64,000 nucleotides of DNA from Ciborinia camelliae (lineage: Eukaryota; Ascomycota; Leotiomycetes; Helotiales; Sclerotiniaceae). The stretch covers positions 294,659-358,658 of the forward strand of contig JANPYM010000017.1 in NCBI GenBank assembly GCA_025890175.1, written 5' to 3'. Numbering within the stretch: the stretch's first letter is position 1; every line of letters starts with the position of its first letter. The translations under genes and the position numbers were made by a program. Under the pieces are notes generated by a model. The model ran no database searches. It had not been told where the DNA came from and was given only the letters and a program-made list of their open reading frames with translations. Of this stretch, positions 55,149 through 64,000 are shown one piece after another.

Positions 55149-57483
55149 ATGTTGTAAGAGTTGCATTCAAATTTATCCAGAGTGCACTGAATGGACTCGT
55201 GCTCAAATTGCCGATGGGTGTCGCATTGTGTCGCATAGCTGACGATGAATATAGTGTGTTACCACCACCGCCGCGGTATCCATCGCAGGCAGCGTATAAT
55301 CTCGCTGTTCAAAATGGAATGGCTGCGCCAATGATAGAGACCAATAATACCCTCAAGCACCCGGAGGGGCTACAATTACTTGTTGGCGAAGGTGGGATTT
55401 TATACGCGGAAACTTGGATTCTCGATGCTAAAAATTGCCTTCATAGGAACATACTTGCTGCAGGATGATCTACATCTTGCGACACCCCCTCCTCATCCCT
55501 CTGAAATCCCGAACCTGAATCCGAATCCACTCTCTACCGCTCCGCAGCCTGCGACGGCTGGAACGAAACTTTCCCTCCTCTCCTTCGGTTCGAAACTTTC
55601 CGCACCTCCTCTCTACAGACTTGATACGAATAAAAGTTCCAGGACGGGATTGGCTCAATCGAGTATACAAGAACATCCATATGAAAATCGTAATTCTTCC
55701 GAAGTACCCGGAAGTAGTGATGGCGGAGGAACTTCGATCAATGGAAGTGCGAAACCTACAGTTTCAATAGGGTCAGCACCGGCGTTTGGCGAAGGAAACT
55801 CGTTGTTGTCATTGTCGAGTAAAGATGCTGGGAAACGTCGCAAACCAAAAAGTGGCATTCTGAAGAGCAACTCTTCGTTTATTTCACGATGTATCGTTCA
55901 TGACAATTTGGTCAAGAGACTACAGGATCGTCCAAGTGATGGGTATTTCGCATTTGCCAATATAAATCGGGCTTTTCAATGGCTGGATTTGTCTTCCCCA
56001 AATAAGGTCAGTTACGTCGCAATCCTGAAAAAATAAGTGCTTACAGCCACAAAGCAAGATCAATTACTCAAAATTCTGTTTACGAAAGCCCACTGTCTCT
56101 GTCATGATGTCAATCAAATTACCAAGGGTCCAACTCATATAGACCTCATAATGGGGTTTTCGACTGGCGAAATCATCTGGTTCGAGCCTTTCACGCAGAA
56201 ATATTCACGGTTGAACAAGAACGTAAGTACTAATATTTTTGCCATGCAATTTATAAAAAGTCTAATAAATTTAGGGTATCATAAATTCAACGCCAGTTAC
56301 CCAAATTAGATGGATTCCCGGCTCCGAGAATTTATTTCTAGCATCACATATGGATGGATCTCTCATTGCATACGACAAGGAGAAGGATGATGCGGCCTTT
56401 GTACCAGAAGACTCTGGGCCCGATGCTAATGGGAGTGCTCCGAGTGACGAAAATCTGGACCCAGTTTCCAAGTCAAAGGCCAAACTCCAGATCGATAAAT
56501 CTGTGCATTCAAAGAACCAAAAATTTAATCCTGTTTCCTTTTGGAAACTTTCCAATCAACCAATCAATAATTTCGCTTTCTCGCCTGATAATAGGCACTT
56601 GGCTGTGGTGTCTGAGAATGGAACTTTACGAATTATTGACTATTTGAAGGAGCAGTAAGTACACTGCATTTCATGAAATCTTCCATGCTGATTGATTTAG
56701 ATTACTCGATATCTACAATAGCTATTTTGGCGGATTGACTTGTGTTTGCTGGTCACCCGATGGCAAGTATGTTCTTTCCGGTGGTCAGGATGATTTAGTT
56801 TCTATATGGTCAATGGCAGACTCCGCCATCATAGCTCGTTGCACTGGTCATACATCCTGGGTAACAGCTGTAGCATTTGATCCATGGCGTTGTGACGATC
56901 GAAATTATCGCTTCGGTAGTGTGGGCGAAGATGGTAAACTCCTATTATGGGATTTTAGCGTTGGAATGCTGCATCGTCCTAAAGCCGTAAGTTATCATAA
57001 TGCAATAGCTCCAGTGGTTTATGCAGCATTGTCCACTAATTCAAAACTAGGCTTCCGTTCGTCATATATCTTCTCGAATGCCTAGCTCTCTCCAAAGGGT
57101 TGAAACTCATGGCACAACAACTACTGCCAGCCGATTTCGCTCAAACTCAAGTCTTTCCAATACCGAAGGACAATCGGAGAATACAGTAGATCATCCAGTG
57201 GAACCAAGAGCAAAGATTTCCATTCTGCCTGCTGTTTGCACGAAAACCGTTGCCGATGATCCAATTTTTTCATTGGAGTTTACGGAAGACCATATCATTA
57301 CTAGTGATAAGACCGGTACGAAACTCCCCACTTCCCTTTATTTATGTTCATGCGAGGATATATTGTAGCCACTCTTTAGCTAAAACTCGAACAGGACATA
57401 TCCGCACGTGGAACAGACCAAATGATCACGAAGATGGTGATGATGCCGATGCTGATGTGGTAACGCAGTCTCAGGCTTCTTAG
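55149..57483 (+). CDS. creC: Catabolite-repression WD-repeat protein CreC
   Basis: Partner of the CreB deubiquitinase in carbon catabolite regulation (Aspergillus work). Eight exons: 55149-55153 (5 nt), 55255-55391, 55447-56006, 56055-56222, 56275-56654, 56701-56986, 57051-57315 and 57395-57483; 629 aa, close to my recollection of about 630 for A. nidulans CreC. The 5-nt first exon (ATG TT) plus T-GTG gives [13 protein letters not shown], the family start. Seen: a Pro/Ser-rich N-terminal third, then WD repeats ([68 protein letters not shown]). The acceptor of intron 3 must be an AAG (56054) for the frame to hold, and the intron is then 48 bp; this is the least certain junction. The others have canonical GTAAGT-like donors. 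Confidence 0.9.
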
Positions 57484-57505
57484 ATAAACGGGTTGAGGAG
57501 TAAGC

Positions 57506-57561
57506 GTTCGGGAGTAGATAGGTGTACATTTTTGTTCGGGAGTAGATAGGTGTACATTTTT
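57506..57561 (+). repeat. Perfect 28-bp tandem duplication in the CreC 3' flank
   Basis: The unit starting GTTCGGGAGTAGATAGGTGT is present exactly twice head-to-tail, 23 bp after the CreC stop. A recent duplication is likely. Confidence 0.9.
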
Positions 57562-57843
57562 CGGCGGAGTAGTAGTGGTCCGTCCTGTGCTTGGAGTTAA
57601 CCTGGAGTCGGAGTTGAGGCGAGCTCGGAGAATGGAAATAAGTTGGTAAATATTCAACGGGCGCAATCACAGAATACATAAGATGTCAGTACACGTCATT
57701 AAACTAGGCAAGTCATGGCGGGGAATATTGGATAGAAAACAGAATTGATGATCGGTTTTCATCGAAATTTGGAGCCGGAATAAACGATTATTAGCGAGAC
57801 ATCAGTTGAGAGTTGTAGCATTGAAGTGCGGTGTCTATCAGGG

Positions 57844-58005
57844 TTTCCAATAGTCCGGACTGCAGTCTAAATCCTCGAAATATTGTGAACTTCTGAGAAT
57901 GAATTAATTTCAATGAAATTGATGTTTCGTGCGAATCCAACATACCTAATTATCAAACATCTCGAACATACCAAATTAATTCAATGTATTAAATCAATTC
58001 ATAGA
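57844..58005. mobile_element. MITE copy C (one end visible)
   Basis: Begins CAGGGTTTCCAATAGTCCGGA, the same terminus as the two MITEs at 60.8 and 61.8 kb, followed by the ACTGCAGTCTAAATCCTCG-type subterminal and AT-rich CATTTGAA/AATATT interior. I found no right terminus, so it is truncated or its end has diverged. The end coordinate is approximate. Confidence 0.5.
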
Positions 58006-58629
58006 CTCAAAAACCTCTCATTCTCGGCAGTGTGGGCAGCCAAGAAAGGGGGTGGCTCGCTGTTAGGAACCAATATGGCAGGTACGATTCTAGGTGGGCC
58101 TATATAACCTCAAAATCGTACATATTAATAAACAATCAACCTCTCTACACCCTACATCAAGAACACCCCCTCATCGCGAGATGTGACTTGGCTTCGGATG
58201 ACTAAGCATCATGATTCATTGGTGAGGAAATAAACTTTACTTCACTCCCACCTCGCATCCACCTCACATCCTTCTTAGAATTCATGAAGGGACCGAGCAA
58301 TACACTTCTTTCGGGGCGGTCTTATTTGCAAAGTTCAGAGGCGATGTATTTATTCTTTGGCCTTCATATCAGGCTTCGGTCTCGGCGGCTTCGGTTTTGT
58401 CTGATCTGCCTGCGAGAATCTTCGCTGCTGCTATACTGAATCTGCTGTTGAGATATTGATGAATGGGCAGTCAACTCTGGCGAGAACTAAGAGTAGCTAC
58501 CTATGGCAAGATGATCAGAGAATTCTTTCATCCAGTGTTCAATCGATACATGGAGTGGGGATAACCCAGTACAATCTGCTTTGGCTCATCTTTCGGTACC
58601 TAGAAAACACAGTGGATTTTCAGCTTGTG
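58006..58629. other. Spacer next to the decayed accessory block
   Basis: Minus strand 58345-58430 reads a Lys/Pro-rich stretch (QADQTKPKPPRPKPDMKAKE, then stop). It could be the 3' end of the decayed ankyrin gene, but nothing links them in frame. Otherwise featureless. Confidence 0.35.
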
Positions 58630-59445
58630 CTATTCTTCTCTTCCTTTATTTATAACTTCAAGGTAGGTGAAGGTGCTAATTAAATATTCGTGGCCATCTA
58701 TCGATGCGTGGATAAGAGCTGTCCTTTCATCGCTGTCGGTTTCGTTACAGTTGATGTTGTGTGTGATTAGAGTGCGAACGATTGCTTCATGCCCTCGACG
58801 GGCCGCTATGTGAAGCGAGTTGAGCCAGCCCTTGCTTTGTCCATTCTCGGTGGGCAAGCTTGTGGTAGAGGGTTTTTTCAAAGGTCTAGATAAGTTTGTT
58901 TCGCTGGAATCTCTGTATCATGTGGTATTAGACTCAAGGCTGGATGAACATTAGTCTCATGCCCGGGGCCATGCTTGTCGGGGCCTGTGTTTGAAAAGTT
59001 GCTGTCTTAGCTTTCATTCAAATCGAAATAGTCTAACTCAGAGTTGGTCAATGGTGTTTTAGAATGATTTAGAGAGATGAAGTTCAAGGCCTGGTTGAAA
59101 TCTGGTTGGGGAATTGTCACTTTGTGGCGTCGAAAACGAATTGGTACTTCCGGATATCATACTCTCTATAAAACCGACATCGTCTAACTCCGAAACACTA
59201 TTATTGGGCGGAACATATTTGGAATTAGTCGTAGAACATGCAAAAATTCCGGTAGGCATGGTTGCCCTGACGAATAGATCGGGAGGTGTAGTACCAACTG
59301 TGGAATTTTGAAAATCCGTGGTGGTTATTGAACCTGTCTTAACAATCGAACAAGAATCCGAACCGGATAAAGATTGATTACTGTTATCGTGTGCAGCTTT
59401 TGCTGTTTTGCGAGACTCTGGTTTTATTGTTAAGGAGTCATCCAC
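58630..59445 (-). pseudogene. Ankyrin-repeat gene fragment
   Basis: Segment 58881-58630 reads GWLNSLHIAARRGHEAIVRTLITHNINCNETDSDERTALIHASIDGHEYLI, one and a half ankyrin repeats. It is written in the style of fungal bZIP/ankyrin regulators found beside secondary-metabolite genes. It then ends at an early stop. Upstream, 59445-59059 reads a Ser/Thr-rich linker (SVSELDDVGFIESMISGSTNSF), but the 180 bases between contain stops and no clear splice pair. I see no bZIP region. Truncation and missing joins indicate a relic; the bZIP relation is inference from the style of the repeats. Confidence 0.5.
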
Positions 59446-59874
59446 TTACTCGAAGTGTAAGAATTCTTGATTCTTAAATCCATTTGAAACATTCAAAATA
59501 TTTGTGACATTTAATTCATTTTGAACTTTTAGTTTATTTAAGATATCAAATTATAATCAAATACTCACAGCTTTTCAAACTTTAAAAGCTCACATCTAGG
59601 GAGAGGTAGAGGCTATTTCTTTTGGGGGGCAGTAGCACTTCACAAAGAAGAGAAGAATTTCCGATCCCTTCCATTGATCTTTAGCTTTTGGTTTACCTGT
59701 GGAAATTTGTTATCCATAATCTTTTATTTGATCCTTTAAGTCTATCACATGCTATAATTAGCAATCCATTGATCACCTCGTTACTTCATCAAGATTCTCA
59801 ACTCAAGTTTACATTGTTATCAATACGCACCATCAATAGAGACTTCTAATCTGTCAAAAAACACTTGTTGAAAA
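59446..59874. other. AT-rich spacer resembling MITE interior
   Basis: 59458-59560 (GAATTCTTGATTCTTAAATCC, then TTTGAAACATTCAAAATATT) resembles the inside of MITE copy B but lacks its termini. The rest should be the promoter of the hydrolase relic. Confidence 0.4.
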
Positions 59875-60767
59875 ATGCCCCCCCCCGTGGTCGAAGTGGA
59901 GTGCAGGACAATTGATGGAATTACTATCCAAGGATTGCTGTACCCAGTGGAAGTGAAAGCGCTCGCTGTTATCATGACACATGACGTAAGTACTTTCCAA
60001 ACAAGATATGATGATATGATTTCTATATTTGTTACATACAAAAGCTTAGTTCAACTGTGTCAAAGAAATGCTATTGCCAGAGATTGCTGGGAGATTCGAG
60101 GGTCTAGGTTGCAACGCACTGATTTATGATCCACGAAGTATTGGAGACAGTGATGGGCTTCCTAGGAATCAGATCAGTCCGCTACAACAAGCTGAGGATT
60201 TGTCAGGTGAGCGCTTGCGCAGCAGCTGTAGATAGGCGAGTAAAGGCACTCGTCATGGTATGCCCTCTCTTCAGCTTCTTCCGACCAGAAAAACGGGAAA
60301 AAGCTTTTGCACAACTCATTAGGGATCGACAGTCACAGCTACGAGGCAATGAACCATTTACACTACCTCCATTCAGCAGCAAACGAGAAGATTCCATTGG
60401 TTTTGGGGGATCAGGAGGACCAGGTAGAATGGAAGCTTACAGCTTCGTGTCCGTGGTCATTGATCGTGGCGCGCCCAACTTCCGCGATCGCATCACACTG
60501 CAGACATACCAAAAGCTTTTTATGTTCCGTCCCAAGGTGCTGCTCGATATGGTGCAGACACCCCCTTTGATGATTGTACCCGAGCTGGACGACATTTCTT
60601 CTCCCGATGAGCAGGTAGAAGCGTTTCGACTTTTATCCGAGCCGAAAACGCTGTATGTAGCGAAAGACAAGGGCCATTTAACTGTTCTAGGCGGAGACAA
60701 GTCGGAGGAAATTTTGGGTGTCATGACAGATTTCATGAATACAGCTAGTGAGAAGGAGGCTGCATGA
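59875..60767 (+). pseudogene. Alpha/beta-hydrolase (polyketide-transferase/DLH-like) with deleted nucleophile segment
   Basis: Exon 1 (59875-59985) starts MPPPVVEVECRTIDGITIQGLLYP. After an intron (59986-60049) come FNCVKEMLLPEIAGRFEGLG, CNALIYDPRSIGDSDGLPRNQ and PLQQAEDLS. At 60206/60207 the frame jumps to VSACAAAVDRRVKALVMVCPLFSFFRPEKREKAF. It then runs intact through GGSGGPGRMEAYSF, IDRGAPNFRDRITLQTY, LMIVPELDDISSP and the terminal DKGHLTVLGG (Asp and His triad members). What is missing is the stretch of about 30 residues that in relatives carries GxSxG with the nucleophile. The deletion also breaks the frame. Relatives often sit in fungal polyketide clusters. Confidence 0.8.
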
Positions 60768-60843
60768 GGCATATGGGCTGTTTTGGCGAGTATCTGAAGA
60801 CAAGTTGTTTGAGAAAGAAATCAATCAATCTTAAATCAGCGGG
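60768..60843. other. 3' flank of the hydrolase relic
   Basis: Short spacer before MITE copy A; nothing else seen. Confidence 0.4.
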
Positions 60844-61050
60844 TCCAATAGTCCAATAGTCCAATAGTCCGGACGACTAGATTCAAGTTTTCAATATTTG
60901 AAAAAACGATAAGTCTTTAAATACAAATCCATTATTTGAAATAGATTTGTTGTTTGAAATGGATACATTGTTTAAAGTAAATTTAACCTTTTAAATTTTT
61001 CAAAAGAATTCAAATTCTCTTATTGTTGGACGGCAGTCCGGACTATTGGA
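60844..61050. mobile_element. MITE copy A (about 207 bp)
   Basis: Left end TCCAATAG repeated three times, then TCCGGA; right end TCCGGACTATTGGA, the exact inverted complement of the TIR core. The interior is AT-rich with TATTTGAAATAGATTTG and GTTTGAAATGGAT words. There is no coding capacity. The triplication of the 8-bp TCCAATAG is confined to the left end. Flanking CAGGG-like sequence on the right (61060-61063) may extend the TIR. Confidence 0.75.
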
Positions 61051-61149
61051 AACACTTTCAGGGCCTAAATTCTGCATTACAGTACTGTTCCGCATTCTAC
61101 CATCAATATTGTTGAAACTAGCCTCCCTGGTATTATTTCGACTGTCCTT

Positions 61150-61754
61150 GGCTTCCTACAAAGCTCTGCGAAAAAGTCTCGGATCTATTCCTGTGATGAA
61201 TTAGATGAATGGGACCAGCGCAACTCGTTAACTTTGACACTTCTTTATCTTGCCATCTCATTATGGCTCATCTATTGTATTGGCCTGGCAATATATCGAT
61301 GTACGTATATCCGGATCATAAGAGCTCCTCAGTTAGAACAAGCATATTGGCTATTTTTTTTTTTGAAGTAACACTATCACCCATTGCCAAGGTTCTAGGA
61401 CCAAAGATATCAGGTAGGACTTATGATATTCCCTCATGCCTTCTTCCAAACTAACAGCATTGCTTTCTCTCCATTTCAAGCTGTGATATTTTGGTACAAA
61501 ATATATTATGATGTATGGCTGGGAGGAAAATATTATCGCAAGATTGAAGAGATGCATAAGAAATATGGTAAAGTTTCCAAGTAATTTTCTAAAGAGTGCT
61601 TTATTTCTTTTACTGACATTGCAATTACAGGCCCCATTATCCGCATCAATCTTTACGAAGTCCACCTGAATGATCCAGACTTCATTGATTATGTGTTTCT
61701 GGGACCGGGCAGGAAAACTAACAAGTACTTTTTCACTGGTAGAAGAACAGGAAG
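61150..61754 (+). pseudogene. Cytochrome P450, N-terminal part only
   Basis: Spliced pieces give a membrane anchor (LTLTLLYLAISLWLIYCIGLAIYR, ending near 61300), then after an intron and a 12-T run SPIAKVLGPKIS (to 61413). After 61414-61480 comes AVIFWYKIYYDVWLGGKYYRKIEEMHKKYG (61481-61567), and after 61568-61630 PIIRINLYEVHLNDPDFIDYVF and GPGRKTNKYFFTGRRTG. This is the standard N-terminal PGPK..WY..YYD..HKKYGPIVRIN..E(L/V)H..DP block of fungal P450s. None of the I-helix, ExxR or heme-Cys regions appears downstream in the window, so the gene is truncated. MITE copy B sits directly after the last recognised exon. Confidence 0.75.
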
Positions 61755-61791
61755 TAAGAACTCGAACTGCCTCCCCTTAATTCCCTGGGGC

Positions 61792-61950
61792 TTCCAATAG
61801 TCCGGAGTGCAGTTCGACAATGGAAGACTTCTCGATTCTTGAATCCAATTAGAATATTTATATCATTTGGAATATTCAATTACTTTCGAACATTGAGTCG
61901 TATCCATACATTGAAAGATCACATCGGGTCTGCTGATCCGGACTATTGGA
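61792..61950. mobile_element. MITE copy B (about 159 bp)
   Basis: TTCCAATAGTCCGGA at the left end and TCCGGACTATTGGA at the right end, in inverted orientation. The subterminal GTGCAGTTCG resembles ACTGCAGTC of copy C, and the interior is AT-rich (CATTTGGAATATTCAATT). It lies between the truncated P450 and a short coding-like piece (NNAPLVTAMEAEYYEREH at about 62004-62060). Confidence 0.75.
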
Positions 61951-63418
61951 CACCCTGAAACTTCCTCGAACGCTCATCTGTGCTTAACAAACTAACTGTT
62001 ATATGTATAACAACGCTCCGCTGGTCACTGCCATGGAGGCAGAATATTATGAAAGGGAACATATCCTCAACATTTCGAGCGCAGCCAGCTATGAGGGTGA
62101 GGGGGGCTCCCATGAATACATAAATCTACTCTTTCTAGTGCATATACGGAAACATACTTATTTACAAGAGATCAAACATCTACCTAGATATTTTCCTCCC
62201 AAACTGAGAATAGAATATCTATAGAAGCTTTTTTATCCAACTGAAGGAAAGGAAAGGAAACGGAACGAAACTTGATTGTATTCAATACGAAAATGATATC
62301 AGTTTCCTTCAAGATGGCATCTGATAATTCTATGGTAACTATTGAACAGATTTATTTGGAGATTTTACTGAGAAGGTAAATGATCTTTGATCTATAAGGT
62401 GCTTTCAACCCTATACGAAATGTCTTAGTTACGTGAAGCAATCATTAACCCTTTGCACAATAGAGCTCAAGTCGTACATATATGTTTATGTAAATCCCAA
62501 TAAATAATCTGAGATAGACCTAGATGTTCTGGGTTTTCAAAGCATGGGGTAACCGAGAAACCAGATCGATTTATCTAAGGTATTGTGCCGGAATGGGTGG
62601 GCGCAGTAGGGGCTGCGAGGATGGCCAAGGAATATAGGTTGTATCTGCCGGCTTATTATGATGAGGAACAAATCCTTGATTTGGACCAGGAAAGACATGA
62701 TGAGTTGTGAAGAAAGAGATTTGAGGAAATCTTTTAGAAGCTAGTGGAATGGACTTAGACTTGAGCAGGACGTGGCTCGCGAGAAGCCGAAAATCGGGCC
62801 CTCTTCGTCGGCAAAAGGGTTGAGCAAAAGTCACATAAATATCCGAGACTATAGAGTAAATGAAAACAAGAACAGAAATCAAAAGTATGAAATAACAATA
62901 AAAATTTACATATCTCAAAAGAAAACACTAAACTAGGAAAATATAGGGACAGCTTAAGCATTTTAAATGTTTAATTCAATTCAGAACAAGCTATCTTTTT
63001 CGCTAACGAAGAACTGATCTTGTACCCGATGATTATTCCATACTTGGAACGAAGCTACCTTTTGGCGAATATATGAATGAGAAAAGGGACTTCGGATTTC
63101 TTCCTTGTACCAAAAGTAGAAACGCGAGTGATTCTTGCCCTTTGATATCTCTAATACCCAGAAGAAAAAGAACCCGGGGCTGCATTAGAACTAGAAGCCA
63201 GTAAAATGATAATCAAGTGTACTGATGTGCACTTGGAAATATCTCGAAATGTACCAATCTTGTTGGTGATTTTTAGGCGAGTTGAAGCCTCGAAGGGTTT
63301 CCGTGCTCACGCAACCGTTATCATTTCGTCGTGTAGGCAAATTCTAGCATTGTGTACGGACATTTGTATGGATATGAAGTATGTTTGTAAACAATTTATG
63401 TACAATAGATTTTCTGAT
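61951..63418. other. Spacer between the decayed block and NUO30
   Basis: 62003-62100 retains a coding-like piece (APLVTAMEAEYYEREHILNISSAASYE) that may be a remnant exon of the P450, but I cannot align it with confidence. The remainder, including short ORFs on the minus strand near 62571-62918, shows no recognised domain. Confidence 0.4.
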
Positions 63419-64000
63419 CTATTTCTTTGGTTCCTCTTTCTTTTCCTCTGGCTTAGGTGTAGGAAGTTTGAATGTAGTTGGCTTTCTATCAACACCAGGT
63501 CCAACTTGCTATTTGATGTTAGTACTAAACATCTCACAATCTCACAGGTAAAGAAAGGGAGAGAGAAAATCGGACATACCTCCCAAGCAGCAGTTCCACC
63601 CTCAAAGTTCCTGAACGCTTGAGTCAACTCCAACGGTTCAACCACAATCCGTTTCTTCTCCTCATCATATCTAATCTCGGTGTATCCCGTCAATGGGAAA
63701 TCCTTCCGTAATGGATGGCCATCGAATCCATAATCTGTCATGATGCGACGGAGATCTGGGTGGCCAACGAAGAAAACTCCGAAAAGATCGTAGACTTCAC
63801 GCTCGTACCAGTTGGCGCCGTCGTAGAGACTGGTGATGCTGGGAATGGCGGAAGCTTCATCGGCGTAGGTCTTAACGCGGATGCGGGAGTTGTGGCGCAC
63901 GGAAAGGAGATTGTAGACTACTTCGAAGCGTTGGTCGCGGGTGGGGAAATCGACGGCGGTTATGTCTGATACTTGGGTGAACTCGGCGGCGGTATTATCT
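63419..64000 (-). CDS. NADH:ubiquinone oxidoreductase 30-kDa subunit (NuoC/NDUFS3), 3' part
   Basis: Core peripheral-arm subunit of mitochondrial complex I. Exon 64000-63580 (continues beyond the window) and last exon 63508-63419; intron 63509-63579 (71 bp, GTATGT..TAG). The reading enters from the edge as [24 protein letters not shown]. It continues with the family signature [50 protein letters not shown] and [17 protein letters not shown]. The last exon adds [18 protein letters not shown] and a Lys/Glu tail. The 5' end with the presequence is outside the window. Confidence 0.95.

Noticed and set aside
63206..63622. 138-aa plus-strand ORF at the right edge
   Set aside because: Antisense to the last exons and intron of the NUO30 gene.

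Overview
The window looks like nuclear DNA of a filamentous ascomycete (Pezizomycotina). Genes carry short introns of about 45-110 bp with GTRNGT donors and CTAAC/CTAAT branch sites. Recognisable orthologues include the CreC catabolite-repression WD protein, the SPX-ankyrin GDE1 phosphodiesterase, the Kar5 karyogamy protein and nuclear-encoded complex I NUO30. The AT-rich, repeat-laden intergenic DNA and the protein style suggest a Leotiomycete such as Botrytis/Sclerotinia; that placement is inference, not shown by any sequence match.

Layout: (1) 1-5.7 kb, gene-dense: KAR5 (left edge, partial), mitochondrial ribosomal protein L6, HAL2/MET22 bisphosphate nucleotidase, and an Rsm1-type C3HC zinc-finger protein. 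(2) 5.7-28.8 kb, gene-poor: only SEN54, an intron-containing tRNA-Leu(UAG) with an inverted broken copy, a 71-aa three-exon small gene, and an orphan protein with a duplicated domain stand out. They sit among minisatellites, palindromes, MITE-like elements and decayed gene relics. (3) 28.9-57.5 kb, gene-dense housekeeping: a divergent Gcn5-like acetyltransferase/bromodomain paralogue, ArsH, ZPR1, an Rpr2/Snm1-like protein, DBR1, GDE1, alanine aminotransferase, an unknown gene, ABD1 cap methyltransferase, RPN7, GEM1/Miro and CreC. (4) 57.5-62.2 kb: decayed accessory block with an ankyrin-gene fragment, an alpha/beta-hydrolase that has lost its nucleophile segment, and a truncated P450, interleaved with a small MITE family (TIR core TCCAATAGTCCGGA). 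(5) 63.4-64 kb: 3' end of complex I NUO30.

Functional links: several unrelated genes act in RNA metabolism (SEN54, RSM1, Rpr2/Snm1-like, DBR1, ABD1). Three of them carry RGG/GGR low-complexity tracts. The splicing substrate of SEN54 (intron-bearing tRNA-Leu) lies about 330 bp from the SEN54 start. No operon logic applies; neighbours are mostly divergent or convergent pairs. Base positions were counted by hand from the numbered sequence and could be off by one or two in places; splice junctions were chosen by frame continuity plus GT..AG and protein-family fit.
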